Of a stretch of DNA of 64,000 nucleotides, positions 9,164-18,371 are shown piece by piece. Below the pieces are notes generated by a model, which worked only from the letters and a program-made list of their open reading frames with translations, was not told where the DNA came from and did no database searches. Each line of letters opens with the position of its first letter. Positions within the stretch are counted from its first letter, which is position 1. Origin of the DNA: Bacteroidota bacterium (GTDB lineage: Bacteria > Bacteroidota > Bacteroidia > Cytophagales > Cyclobacteriaceae); the NCBI GenBank assembly GCA_013285945.1, contig JABDGP010000006.1, positions 1 to 64,000 on the forward strand. Direction: 5' to 3'. Made by a program: the position numbers and the translations under genes.

Positions 9164-10561
9164 TTGAAAAGGATATTAATTCTGATCACCCTTGTGGGAG
9201 TTTCTTCCTGCGCCACTTATTACCAATCCAACTTTACATTTAATCAGGAATTTGAAACTGGGCAACTAGACAAGGCGTACAAAACCTTGCAACATCATTC
9301 ATCTCAAGCTCACGGCAAAAAGGAATTTCTGTATTTTGTGAATAATGGATTGGTGTTGTCGATGATGGGACGCTATCAGGAAAGCAATGATTTTTTTGAG
9401 AAAGCTTTTTTGTTTGGCGAGGATTATCGCATTAACTACCTCAACGAAGTTGCATCCTACTTGACCAATCCTAATTTTACTTCTTATAAAGGCGAAGACC
9501 ACGAGCATTTGCTGCTGCTGTATTACAAGGCATTGAATTATTTAAAAATGAATAACACCGATGACGCCTTGGTGGAAATAAGGAGGCTAAACATTAGGTT
9601 GCAGCAGCTTTCGGATCGGTATAAGTCGCCTAAGAAATATGAACATGATGCTTTCATAAATGTATTGATGGGAATAACCTATGAGGTGGATAAGGATTAC
9701 AACAATGCCTTCGTTGCATATCGTAATGCTTTACAAATTTACCAGGACGACTATCAAAAGCTGTTTCAAGTAAGTGTGCCACCGCAATTGAAAACGGATA
9801 TTTTGCGTACCGCATGGTTAAGCGGACTGAAGGATGAGTTTGAGAATTATAAGTCGTCTTTTGGTATGACTGACTACGTTTATCATGAAAATGAAGGAGG
9901 CGAACTTATTTTTTTCTGGCACAATGGATTAGCTCCTGTCAAGACCGAGTGGGGTGTCGATTTTGTGATCAGCCGGCGCGGTGGCTTTGTTTATTTTACT
10001 AACGAGCAACTAGGATTAAGTATCCCTTTCAGCCTCGATGGGTATAGTGATAGTCAGATCAGTGGCCTTGCAAGTCTTGAAGTTTTTAGAGTGGCATTTC
10101 CTAAGTATGTGGAACGGCCCCCATACTATTCTCAAGCAACAATTAATTCGAACGGAGATGAGTTGTCCATGCAATTATTGGAAGATGTAAATAAGATAGC
10201 CTTCAAATGCTTGAAGGAGCGTATGGGACTTGAATTCAGTAAAGCGTTATTACGTGTAGCTTTAAAAAAAGTCGAGGAGTATGAAGTAAGGAAACAAGAT
10301 AAGACCCTGGGCTCAATCGTGGGTGTGATTAACGCACTTACAGAGAAAGCCGATACCCGCAACTGGCAGACATTGCCACACACGATTTATTACTGCCGCG
10401 TACCATTGAATGAAGGAGCAAATGCTCTAACATTCACCTTAAAAAATGAGACAGGTAAAACAGTTGACCATCCATTCTCGTATACCGTAAAAAAAGGACA
10501 AATACTTTTTCATACTTTTTCTTCTTTGGAGAGTAATTTTCCAAATTATGGCGGATACTAG
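9164..10561 (+). CDS. COG3014-like TPR lipoprotein
   Basis: TTG start, lipobox VSSCATYY, TPR-like helices, C-terminal TIYYCRVPLNEGAN...; adjacent to LpoB-like gene. Confidence 0.65.
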   Translation: MKRILILITLVGVSSCATYYQSNFTFNQEFETGQLDKAYKTLQHHSSQAHGKKEFLYFVNNGLVLSMMGRYQESNDFFEKAFLFGEDYRINYLNEVASYLTNPNFTSYKGEDHEHLLLLYYKALNYLKMNNTDDALVEIRRLNIRLQQLSDRYKSPKKYEHDAFINVLMGITYEVDKDYNNAFVAYRNALQIYQDDYQKLFQVSVPPQLKTDILRTAWLSGLKDEFENYKSSFGMTDYVYHENEGGELIFFWHNGLAPVKTEWGVDFVISRRGGFVYFTNEQLGLSIPFSLDGYSDSQISGLASLEVFRVAFPKYVERPPYYSQATINSNGDELSMQLLEDVNKIAFKCLKERMGLEFSKALLRVALKKVEEYEVRKQDKTLGSIVGVINALTEKADTRNWQTLPHTIYYCRVPLNEGANALTFTLKNETGKTVDHPFSYTVKKGQILFHTFSSLESNFPNYGGY

Positions 10562-11648
10562 AAGTCGTTTTTTCTACAAAGCACTTTCTTTCACTCTTCT
10601 GATTTTACTTTTTGAAAGTAAATCATTTAGTCAGGTAACGTCAAATGAGGCAATATTGAATAGTCAGGATGAACTCCTTTTTCGCAAGGAAGAGTTCAAT
10701 TTCAAAAAAAACGGGAATGCATTTTTAATGTCAGTTACACAAGGACAGAGGTTAGCATTGCTTGGTAGATTTAAAGAAAGTAATGAGTGTTTCGAGAAAG
10801 CCTACCTAGCATTGGGGACGAGGGAAAATTTAATTTTGGTTAATGAGCGTTTTGGTTTTGAGTATGAAATCTTTATGCTCCTTTACCTTAAGGCTTTGAA
10901 TTACTCCGTTATGAAAAATTCTGCCGAAGCCCAAGTAGAGTGTAATCGAATGAAAGAGTGGGTGAGTAAAGACAGTTCAAAACACCGTCATTACAGGGAC
11001 GAATTTAAGCAAGAGCCAATGCCTCACTTGTTACTGGGGATTATTTACGAAACTGAAGGATTATTCAATGATGCCTTCATCGAATATGAGTCGGCGTATA
11101 GACTGTATCAGAAGAATTATTTAGGTTTCTTTGGCATATCTGAGCCAGTTCAATTGCAAAGAGCGCTACTTAAAGCTGCTCTCCTTGCCGGCCTGACTGA
11201 TGACTATCTGTCTCTTAGTGATGAATTTAACACTAAGCAAAGCGCATTCAGTGAACTTGGCGGAGGGGAGTTGATTTTTATTTATCATACAGGTGTTGGA
11301 CCGTATCAGAAAGAAGAGCCAGCAGATTTTGAAATCAACGCAAATAGCATATCGGGAAAATTATTTGACTCAAGAGGGGCTAGTTATAAATTTGAGACCG
11401 CCTTTCAAATTAACTTTTGGAAACACGAAGATTGGTGGACATCATTACCTCGCGGAATCTATTATGTACGTGTGCCTCTGCAATTGGGTCAGAATAAATT
11501 CGAATTGACTTTATATGATACTTTGGGGCAAAGAAAAAATGTGAAGTTCGAAGTTGAGGGTAATGGCAGCAATCAAGTCCGTGTTTTTACTTCTTTTGAA
11601 AGTGATAGCATTAGCCCTCACAATGAAAATTTTAACTATATAAATTGA
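10548..11648 (+). CDS. divergent paralog of the preceding TPR lipoprotein, without lipobox
   Basis: Shared order of motifs: KxEFxxFxxNGxxLSMxxGR, GGELIFxxHxGxxP, LPxxIYYxRVPL, FTSFES; overlaps previous CDS by 14 bp. Confidence 0.6.
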   Translation: MADTRSRFFYKALSFTLLILLFESKSFSQVTSNEAILNSQDELLFRKEEFNFKKNGNAFLMSVTQGQRLALLGRFKESNECFEKAYLALGTRENLILVNERFGFEYEIFMLLYLKALNYSVMKNSAEAQVECNRMKEWVSKDSSKHRHYRDEFKQEPMPHLLLGIIYETEGLFNDAFIEYESAYRLYQKNYLGFFGISEPVQLQRALLKAALLAGLTDDYLSLSDEFNTKQSAFSELGGGELIFIYHTGVGPYQKEEPADFEINANSISGKLFDSRGASYKFETAFQINFWKHEDWWTSLPRGIYYVRVPLQLGQNKFELTLYDTLGQRKNVKFEVEGNGSNQVRVFTSFESDSISPHNENFNYIN

Positions 11649-11721
11649 GTGATTTCAAATCCCTATCTTTAGGGTCAAAAATCTGTTTCTGAGACGGTTA
11701 TTCAAACTCACAATTGTCGTA

Positions 11722-12702
11722 TTGGCATTTTTGCCGATTGCCCTGTCTGCTCAAGACCCCGGCAAAACCGCTATACCCCTCGATCATTTTTATGTGAAAC
11801 CCAGGCATGGGACTAACATTTTTCGGAGAGTTCTCCGCGATTTTCACTTTGGGCTCTATACCGGTTACGGGAGGACTTTTTTCAATAATCAACTGACTGG
11901 TTTTAACATTTATCAAACGCCTGGTGGTTTGCCCGAACTGTTTGTCGGATCTACGGCAAAGCGATATACCAATTGGGTAAACAACGCTGGTACTGACACA
12001 TTAACAAATGGAAGTTATTATACTGCTGGCACATCCAACCTTGGCTTCAAAGGACATGCATTTAATATTCCGCTAGCAGCAACTGTTCACTATGAATTTA
12101 ACCGGTACCGAATTGGCGGGGGATATTCTTATGAAATGATGAGCATAGGAACACTGCACTCAAAAACATTTAGCAATGCCATACACGATATGAAGCCCAG
12201 CAGCTCAACAGGTTTTGTTAGAAAATATTGGGGTTCGTTTGGAGTTTCGTTTTACCGGTGGAATGACTTTTTATTTACTGGAGATGTACAGGTTGGTAGC
12301 TATAAACTGAAGGGCAACTATAATGCCGCACAAGTTACTCCGAGCACATATTTTAATTTGGGTGTAACTGTTGAGAGAAATCTTTCAGAATATTTCAAAG
12401 TTTATGCGCGACCTGCTTATGAAATTAAAAGTTATGACCTTGCCATACCGGGTAGTGGCAAATCTGTTCACTATAACGTTAATGCACTTTACGTTAATGT
12501 TGGGTTCACCTACTCCATTCCTGAGTTGCCAAGGTGCTTTTTGAAGGACTGTCATGCTCAAATAAATCATGCTCATGGCAATAAAGAATATCGTAGCAGC
12601 AGACACCCTATTTATAAGAAACAAAATCCGGGCTATGGAGAAAATGATCCGGTGTTAATTAAATACAAAGGAAAAAATCGGAATAAATTGAACCCCTATT
12701 AA
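11722..12702 (+). CDS. outer membrane beta-barrel-like protein, unknown
   Basis: Signal peptide-like N-terminus and aromatic/Gly-rich strands; true start uncertain (CTG 11683 or TTG 11722, no upstream ATG in frame). Confidence 0.5.
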   Translation: MAFLPIALSAQDPGKTAIPLDHFYVKPRHGTNIFRRVLRDFHFGLYTGYGRTFFNNQLTGFNIYQTPGGLPELFVGSTAKRYTNWVNNAGTDTLTNGSYYTAGTSNLGFKGHAFNIPLAATVHYEFNRYRIGGGYSYEMMSIGTLHSKTFSNAIHDMKPSSSTGFVRKYWGSFGVSFYRWNDFLFTGDVQVGSYKLKGNYNAAQVTPSTYFNLGVTVERNLSEYFKVYARPAYEIKSYDLAIPGSGKSVHYNVNALYVNVGFTYSIPELPRCFLKDCHAQINHAHGNKEYRSSRHPIYKKQNPGYGENDPVLIKYKGKNRNKLNPY

Positions 12703-12722
12703 GCTGTCTAAATCGATTCTCC

Positions 12723-13568
12723 TTGAGTTACCTGACCATAGATCCTACAGAAGTACTTACACCAAAACTCCAAGCTTATTTGCAAGGAGCAATAGCTCCG
12801 AGGCCCATTGCATTTGCGAGCACCATAGACAAAAACGGAACTGTAAACCTTAGCCCGTTTAGTTTCTTTAATTTGTTTAGCGCTAAGCCGCCTATCCTCG
12901 TCTTTTCACCCTCTCGCAAAGTTCGCGACAACACCACAAAGCACACCTTGGAAAATGTACTGGATGAACCTGAGGTTGTAATCAATATAGTTAACTATGC
13001 AATGGTAGAGCAGACCTCTTTGGCAAGTTGCGAATATCCAAAAGGAGTAAATGAATTTACGAAAGCAGGATTTACTGAATTACCTTCAGTAAAAGTACGG
13101 CCTCCGCGAGTTGCAGAATCACCGGCCTCGTTTGAATGTAGAGTCAATCAGGTGGTTTCGCTTGGCAATGACGGTGGTGCAGGAAATTTAGTTATATGCG
13201 AGATCGTCTTGGCGCATTTCAAGAATGAAATTTTGGATGATACCGGACAGGTTGATCCACAGAAACTGGATGCAGTTGCCCGGATGGGCGGTGACTTTTA
13301 CTGCCGGGCACATGGAGAGAGTATTTTTACAGTCCCCAAACCAAATACACATTTGGGAATTGGATTCGATCAGCTTCCTAAGAAAATAAGAAATAGTAAA
13401 ATCTTATCAGGAAATGACTTAGGACGACTGGCCAATATTGAAAAATTGCCACTTGTTGAAGGTTCTGTAATCAGTCATGCGAAAGACGAAGAATCCCAAC
13501 ATCTTTTGGCGAAGAAACTTCTGGCCGAAGGAAAAGTAGAAGAAGCTTGGCGAGTTTTACTTGGTTAG
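12723..13568 (+). CDS. flavin reductase family protein (FMN-binding split barrel)
   Basis: APRPIAFASTIDKNGTVNLSPFSFFNLFSAKPPILVFSPSRK is typical; TTG start. Confidence 0.85.
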   Translation: MSYLTIDPTEVLTPKLQAYLQGAIAPRPIAFASTIDKNGTVNLSPFSFFNLFSAKPPILVFSPSRKVRDNTTKHTLENVLDEPEVVINIVNYAMVEQTSLASCEYPKGVNEFTKAGFTELPSVKVRPPRVAESPASFECRVNQVVSLGNDGGAGNLVICEIVLAHFKNEILDDTGQVDPQKLDAVARMGGDFYCRAHGESIFTVPKPNTHLGIGFDQLPKKIRNSKILSGNDLGRLANIEKLPLVEGSVISHAKDEESQHLLAKKLLAEGKVEEAWRVLLG

Positions 13569-13629
13569 CTAAAGAGCTATACGGTTAATAGTTAATCGAA
13601 TACCAAGACCGATAATCCTTAGCTAATAA

Positions 13630-14610
13630 CTAATTCTTGTACAATACAGCCTTCACAGCCTTTACTGTTCGCTCCACATTTGGTAAAATGGCATCAATCA
13701 ATGTTGGTGCGTAGGGCAGAGGTACATCAAGACTGTTGATCCGGTGGATGGGGGCGTCCAAATAGTCAAACGCATGTTTTTGTATATGGTAAGTGATCTC
13801 GGATGAGATAGCTGCCAATGGCCAAGCTTCTTCGATGATCACCAGTCTGTTGGTTTTCTTGACAGACTCTACAACTGTAGCATAATCAATCGGTCTTACC
13901 GAGCGAAGATCAATCACTTCAGCGGAAATGCCTTCTTTTTCCAGCTCTTGAGCAGCTGCAAGTGTTACTTTCATAATCTTGCCAAAAGAGACAAGGGTCA
14001 CGTCTGTGCCACTTCTCTTAATATCGGCCTGGCCAATCGGGATTAGATATTCTTCGGCTGGGACTTCGCCTTTGTCGCCATACATTAATTCACTCTCCAT
14101 GAAGATAACCGGATCGTTATCGCGAATAGCAGTCTTTAACAACCCCTTGGCATCATAAGGTGTATATGGCACTACCACTTTCAAGCCAGGAGTGTTGGCA
14201 AACCAGTTTTCAAAATTTTGAGAGTGCTGCGAACTTAACATACCCGCATTGCCGGTAGGCCCACGGAAAACAATGGGTACATTAAATTGCCCGCCAGACA
14301 TAGAAAGCATTTTGGCTGCTGAGTTGATTACCTGGTCTATGGCTACCAAAGAGAAATTGAATGTCATAAACTCAATAATCGGGCGAATGCCATTCATTGC
14401 GGCTCCTACACCGATGCCGGCAAATCCGAGTTCAGAAATGGGTGTATCAATCACGCGGTCCGCTCCAAACTCGTCAAGCATCCCCTGGCTTACTTTATAA
14501 GCGCCATTGTATTCTGCAACTTCTTCACCCATTAGCAGCACTTTTGGATCTCTGCGCATTTCTTCATTCATCGCTTCGCGAAGTGCTTCCCTGAATTGAA
14601 TTTCTCTCAT
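13630..14610 (-). CDS. pdhB: pyruvate dehydrogenase E1 component subunit beta
   Basis: REALREAMNEEMRRDPKVLLMGEEVAEYNGAYKVSQGM, DTPISELGFAGIGVGAAM. Confidence 0.92.
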   Translation of the reverse strand: MREIQFREALREAMNEEMRRDPKVLLMGEEVAEYNGAYKVSQGMLDEFGADRVIDTPISELGFAGIGVGAAMNGIRPIIEFMTFNFSLVAIDQVINSAAKMLSMSGGQFNVPIVFRGPTGNAGMLSSQHSQNFENWFANTPGLKVVVPYTPYDAKGLLKTAIRDNDPVIFMESELMYGDKGEVPAEEYLIPIGQADIKRSGTDVTLVSFGKIMKVTLAAAQELEKEGISAEVIDLRSVRPIDYATVVESVKKTNRLVIIEEAWPLAAISSEITYHIQKHAFDYLDAPIHRINSLDVPLPYAPTLIDAILPNVERTVKAVKAVLYKN

Positions 14611-14680
14611 GATGAAAATATTTTGTTAGCCGGCAATAGATGATTTCAAAGACCGTAAAAATAACACCCCGATCATCAAT

Positions 14681-14708
14681 AAAAAAGCCCCGACTTGACT
14701 GTCGGGGC
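14681..14708 (-). terminator. rho-independent terminator for 14732-16510 gene
   Basis: gccccgac ttgact gtcggggc with T-tract on minus strand (aaaaaa at 14681). Confidence 0.8.
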
Positions 14709-14731
14709 CTGCCAATTCCATTTATTAGGTA

Positions 14732-16510
14732 TTATTTCAGAGCGTTGCGGAATGCATCGGTCGTATTGAACTTCGCAAACTCAAGATCAGTCAAGGCCTT
14801 TTCTTTCAAAGATGCATCAATTTTCACAGCGCTTGTAAGGTTGCTTACTACTGCATCACCGCTGCCATTGCGGGCGGCTGCAATAGCGGCACCGTAGTAC
14901 GCAAGGGCGTAGTTGGCATTTTTAGCAATCGCTTCTGCAAATGAAGAGCCTGCATTACTATTGTCTTTGTTAAGCAATTGTGCCAAACCTTTGTTGAAGA
15001 GGTTAACATCGGTATTAGCTGCAGATGACGTAGAACGTACTGCATCGCTATATTTTGCTTTGTAGATTTCGCAAGCGCCTTTTACGCCATTGATACCTCG
15101 TGTTACATCGTTGTTAGCGCCATTCAAAGCTTTGGCAGCATAGTTGAATGATTTATAAGGATTGCCATTCAGTAAAGAAATGGAAGCCTCGTTTGCCAAT
15201 ACTTCGGGTGTTTCTTTCAATTTTGAAGCAATTTCCAACTGAGTTGTCGCCTTAGGAGTCAGGTCAGCAGCTTTGGCTGGGTTTTCAATGATCATTTGAA
15301 TGTAGGTAGCAGCCAAGTTGTTGTTGGCATTCCAGTTGCTTCCTTTTTTAGTCGCTGCCTCATAAATAGCTGCTTTCTCATCCAATGAAGGAGTGAGAGT
15401 AGCAGAGTACATCAATTCTTCAAAGCTCAAAGCATCAGCACCTGCCTCGCCTTTAGTAATTTGCTTAGCAAGCACAGAGATCTCTGCGTCTGTCTTCTTA
15501 GCTTTTACGGTTAAGATTTCAGTTTTTGCTGCACGCAAACCAGGATAAACGTCTTTGAATACTTTGTTATAAGTCTTCAATTTCTTCAGGGCTTTTTCCT
15601 GATCTTCGAATGAGCCACCATTGTTGATGGCATTCAAATATTCTGATTTTTCGTCAGCTGAGATACCTTCGTAAGCTGCAAGGGCAGTTTTAAAACCAGC
15701 CCAGTCATCAACGATAGGTTTTAAAATAAATTTGATATCAGCGGCTACGCCTTGGTAGTCGTATTTCTTCATTTCATCGCGGTAGTACTTTTCAATTACG
15801 GTAGCACGCTCTTCAGAAAGTTTGCTGTTAATGCGTTCCAAACCTTCAGGTGAGTGAGTACCAGTGATTGTTACTGTTTTGGTAATATTTTTTGCGGCGA
15901 TGAAAGCATCCAGTTGTTTGCCTTTATCGGCTGTGAGTTCAGTTTTGCGCAATACAGATTTTCCGCGTTCAAAATTGAAATCTGGGATTGTTACGGGAAC
16001 AAGTTCTTCCTGATTGTTATAACCATGATCTGCGAAAGCTGCATAATAAGAATTTTGAACCAGCTTGGAGGTTGTGATAATACCCGTGCCGATAGCTAAG
16101 CGAGGTGTAGGCTTTGACTTAGGGCCTTTAGAGGCTACGCCTTGAATCTCGACTGTTCCATTGGTTTTGCCATAAGCGTCTTTGTAGGGAAATGAGAAAG
16201 ATTTAGTTACTGGAGTTTGCTCAGTCTTATTATTTGGATAATCCTCAGCCTTGAATGGAATAGCCGGTAATGCCATGTCGTTCTCGCCGTACTTGTAGAA
16301 AGTGTTAAGGGTATAAACTGTTCCTTTCTTCAAGAGTTTTGCTGGTAAGTTGCCTGACAGATCAAAATTAACCGTGTCTTTATGAACTTCAAGAGGTTCG
16401 GGTTTTGATTGGATTTTCTGTTCTTTAGCTAACTTAATCATCTGAGGGAGGGTACATCCGGCAACGGCCATTGACCCGATGACTACAAGGGAGTAAACTA
16501 TTTTTCTCAT
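14732..16510 (-). CDS. OmpA-like domain and TPR lipoprotein
   Basis: ORF to 16546 but M13 (MRKIVYSLVVIGSMAVAGCTLP) gives lipobox; FERGKSVLRKTEL...ITGTHSPEG OmpA-like region; C-terminal TPR-like helices. Confidence 0.7.
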   Translation of the reverse strand: MRKIVYSLVVIGSMAVAGCTLPQMIKLAKEQKIQSKPEPLEVHKDTVNFDLSGNLPAKLLKKGTVYTLNTFYKYGENDMALPAIPFKAEDYPNNKTEQTPVTKSFSFPYKDAYGKTNGTVEIQGVASKGPKSKPTPRLAIGTGIITTSKLVQNSYYAAFADHGYNNQEELVPVTIPDFNFERGKSVLRKTELTADKGKQLDAFIAAKNITKTVTITGTHSPEGLERINSKLSEERATVIEKYYRDEMKKYDYQGVAADIKFILKPIVDDWAGFKTALAAYEGISADEKSEYLNAINNGGSFEDQEKALKKLKTYNKVFKDVYPGLRAAKTEILTVKAKKTDAEISVLAKQITKGEAGADALSFEELMYSATLTPSLDEKAAIYEAATKKGSNWNANNNLAATYIQMIIENPAKAADLTPKATTQLEIASKLKETPEVLANEASISLLNGNPYKSFNYAAKALNGANNDVTRGINGVKGACEIYKAKYSDAVRSTSSAANTDVNLFNKGLAQLLNKDNSNAGSSFAEAIAKNANYALAYYGAAIAAARNGSGDAVVSNLTSAVKIDASLKEKALTDLEFAKFNTTDAFRNALK

Positions 16511-16712
16511 GGAATTTGGTTTAAAATCTATTTTTAGGAGTGGCAAATGTAATGTTTATAAGCATTTCTTTGCAATGTTAAACAAAAAAATAAGAAACGG
16601 ACACGACCAATACGCCTCAGTCCTTCTTATATTTGTAGATTGAATTATAAGCCGATGAACGGCAGATATTTCAGATAAGTGACATGGGTTAAGTTTATCG
16701 GTAACGTTTGTT

Positions 16713-16937
16713 ATGGGAATTGTGAAGCGGATACAGTTATTTTTTGAAGGCCATGCCTTTGGCGTATGTGCGTTCCTGGGTGAGAAGTTTGGCTTTGCTA
16801 CTTCCTCGATCAGGTTATTCTTCATTTATGCATCTTTTTTGACATTGGGATCACCGGTGATTCTTTATCTGTCAATTGCCTTTATCCTAAACATCAGGGC
16901 GCATTTGCGAAAGCGTAATACTATCTGGGATTTCTAA
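16713..16937 (+). CDS. PspC-domain small membrane protein
   Basis: 74 aa; FGVCAFLGEKFGFATSSIRLFFIYASFLT resembles PspC. Confidence 0.7.
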   Translation: MGIVKRIQLFFEGHAFGVCAFLGEKFGFATSSIRLFFIYASFLTLGSPVILYLSIAFILNIRAHLRKRNTIWDF

Positions 16938-17949
16938 AATTCAGATCTCTCGAGGATTTTCTTCCGAGCATGAAATAGTCGAATACGATAAGTCCCTGAT
17001 AGGCTCCATTTGTACCAAAATTCTTAATTTGACTTGCCACCAGGGCACGCTTTTTTATTTCGTGCTTAAATCTTCGGAGGAAACTCAGATGAGCAATAAT
17101 CACAGCTTTGGCGTGAATTCCGGACCCGGTAAAGAGGAAATGCAACGCGGCAGCCCAATCCAATAATACCCTTAGCGGGAATTTCCAAACCAGTGAAGAA
17201 ATCCGCTGATGCTTGAGTAACAGGCTCAGGCCATTGCGAAAATTAAGGTACGTTTTACGAGGGTTGGAGGCTGATAACGTTCCTCCGCCTACATGATAAA
17301 CTGTGCTCTTACCTTGGTAAAAGATTTTATGTCCCGCGCGCGTCAACTTCCAACACAGGTCGATCTCTTCCATGTGCGCAAAGAAGTCTTCATCAAGTCC
17401 GTGCATTTCATGAAAGCGATCAACTCTTACAAAAAGACAGGCGCCTGATGCCCAAAAAATCTTAACGGTATCGTTGTATTGTCCGTGATCTTCTTCAATA
17501 GAATCAAATAAGCGACCCCGGCAGAACGGATAGCCAAGAGTATCGATTTGTCCACCGCCTGCCCCTGCATATTCAAATTTGTTTTTCGCCCGATAGGAGA
17601 GGATTTTTGGTTGTGCCGCCGCAATTGTGATGTCGCTATCCATGAGATCAATTACAGGCTCAAGCCAGTTGGGTGTTACCTCCACGTCCGAATTGAGAAG
17701 AACATAATAGGTTGCCTGAATTTGTTTCAAGACGGTATTATACCCGCCACAGAAACCCTTATTCTCAGAAAGGCCAATCAGTCTTACTTGAGGGAATTCA
17801 TTTTTTACGAAGTCAGCTGAACCATCGGTTGAGCCGTTGTCGGCAACTATGATTTCTGCTTCTTTGCTGTAATTCAAGATAGACGGCAGAAACTGCTGCA
17901 GGAAATTTTTCCCATTAAAATTGAGGATTACAACCGCTACTTTGGTCAT
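16921..17949 (-). CDS. glycosyltransferase family 2
   Basis: VAVVILNFNGKNFLQQFLPS, VADNGSTDGSADFV, LLNSDVEVTPNWL. Confidence 0.9.
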   Translation of the reverse strand: MTKVAVVILNFNGKNFLQQFLPSILNYSKEAEIIVADNGSTDGSADFVKNEFPQVRLIGLSENKGFCGGYNTVLKQIQATYYVLLNSDVEVTPNWLEPVIDLMDSDITIAAAQPKILSYRAKNKFEYAGAGGGQIDTLGYPFCRGRLFDSIEEDHGQYNDTVKIFWASGACLFVRVDRFHEMHGLDEDFFAHMEEIDLCWKLTRAGHKIFYQGKSTVYHVGGGTLSASNPRKTYLNFRNGLSLLLKHQRISSLVWKFPLRVLLDWAAALHFLFTGSGIHAKAVIIAHLSFLRRFKHEIKKRALVASQIKNFGTNGAYQGLIVFDYFMLGRKSSRDLNFRNPR

Positions 17950-18281
17950 CCCATCATGCTGCTAAGATCCATTCCCGGAATGTTTGGTAACAAACCCTCG
18001 GTAGATTTTTTTAATTGCTCACGGGCTTGCGTTTCGGCTTCGTCGCTGGCTTTGTTTACAGCTGCAATAACCAAATCCTGTATCAATACTTTGTCTTCAG
18101 CTTTTAAAATGGATGGATCAATATCAAGAGCAATCAATTGCCTTTTCCCATTGACAGTAGCCTTTACCATTCCTCCACCGGATTCGCCATTCACTTTTAA
18201 TAATACCAGATTGTCTTGTGCTTCTTTTAGCCGGGCTTGAACCTCTTTCATTTTGCTCATCATTTTCATCATGTCAAACAT
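17946..18281 (-). CDS. YbaB/EbfC family nucleoid-associated protein
   Basis: 111 aa; MMKMMSKMKEVQARLKEAQ...VNGKRQLIALDIDP; overlaps GT2 start by 4 bp. Confidence 0.85.
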   Translation of the reverse strand: MFDMMKMMSKMKEVQARLKEAQDNLVLLKVNGESGGGMVKATVNGKRQLIALDIDPSILKAEDKVLIQDLVIAAVNKASDEAETQAREQLKKSTEGLLPNIPGMDLSSMMG

Positions 18282-18371
18282 GGCTTCTGTTTTTTTAAAG
18301 GACGTAAAATTAAGCGGAAAAGTTGGGTTAATGTGGCCCGATGAAAAGATCGTCCAAATCTTATAAGGAGG

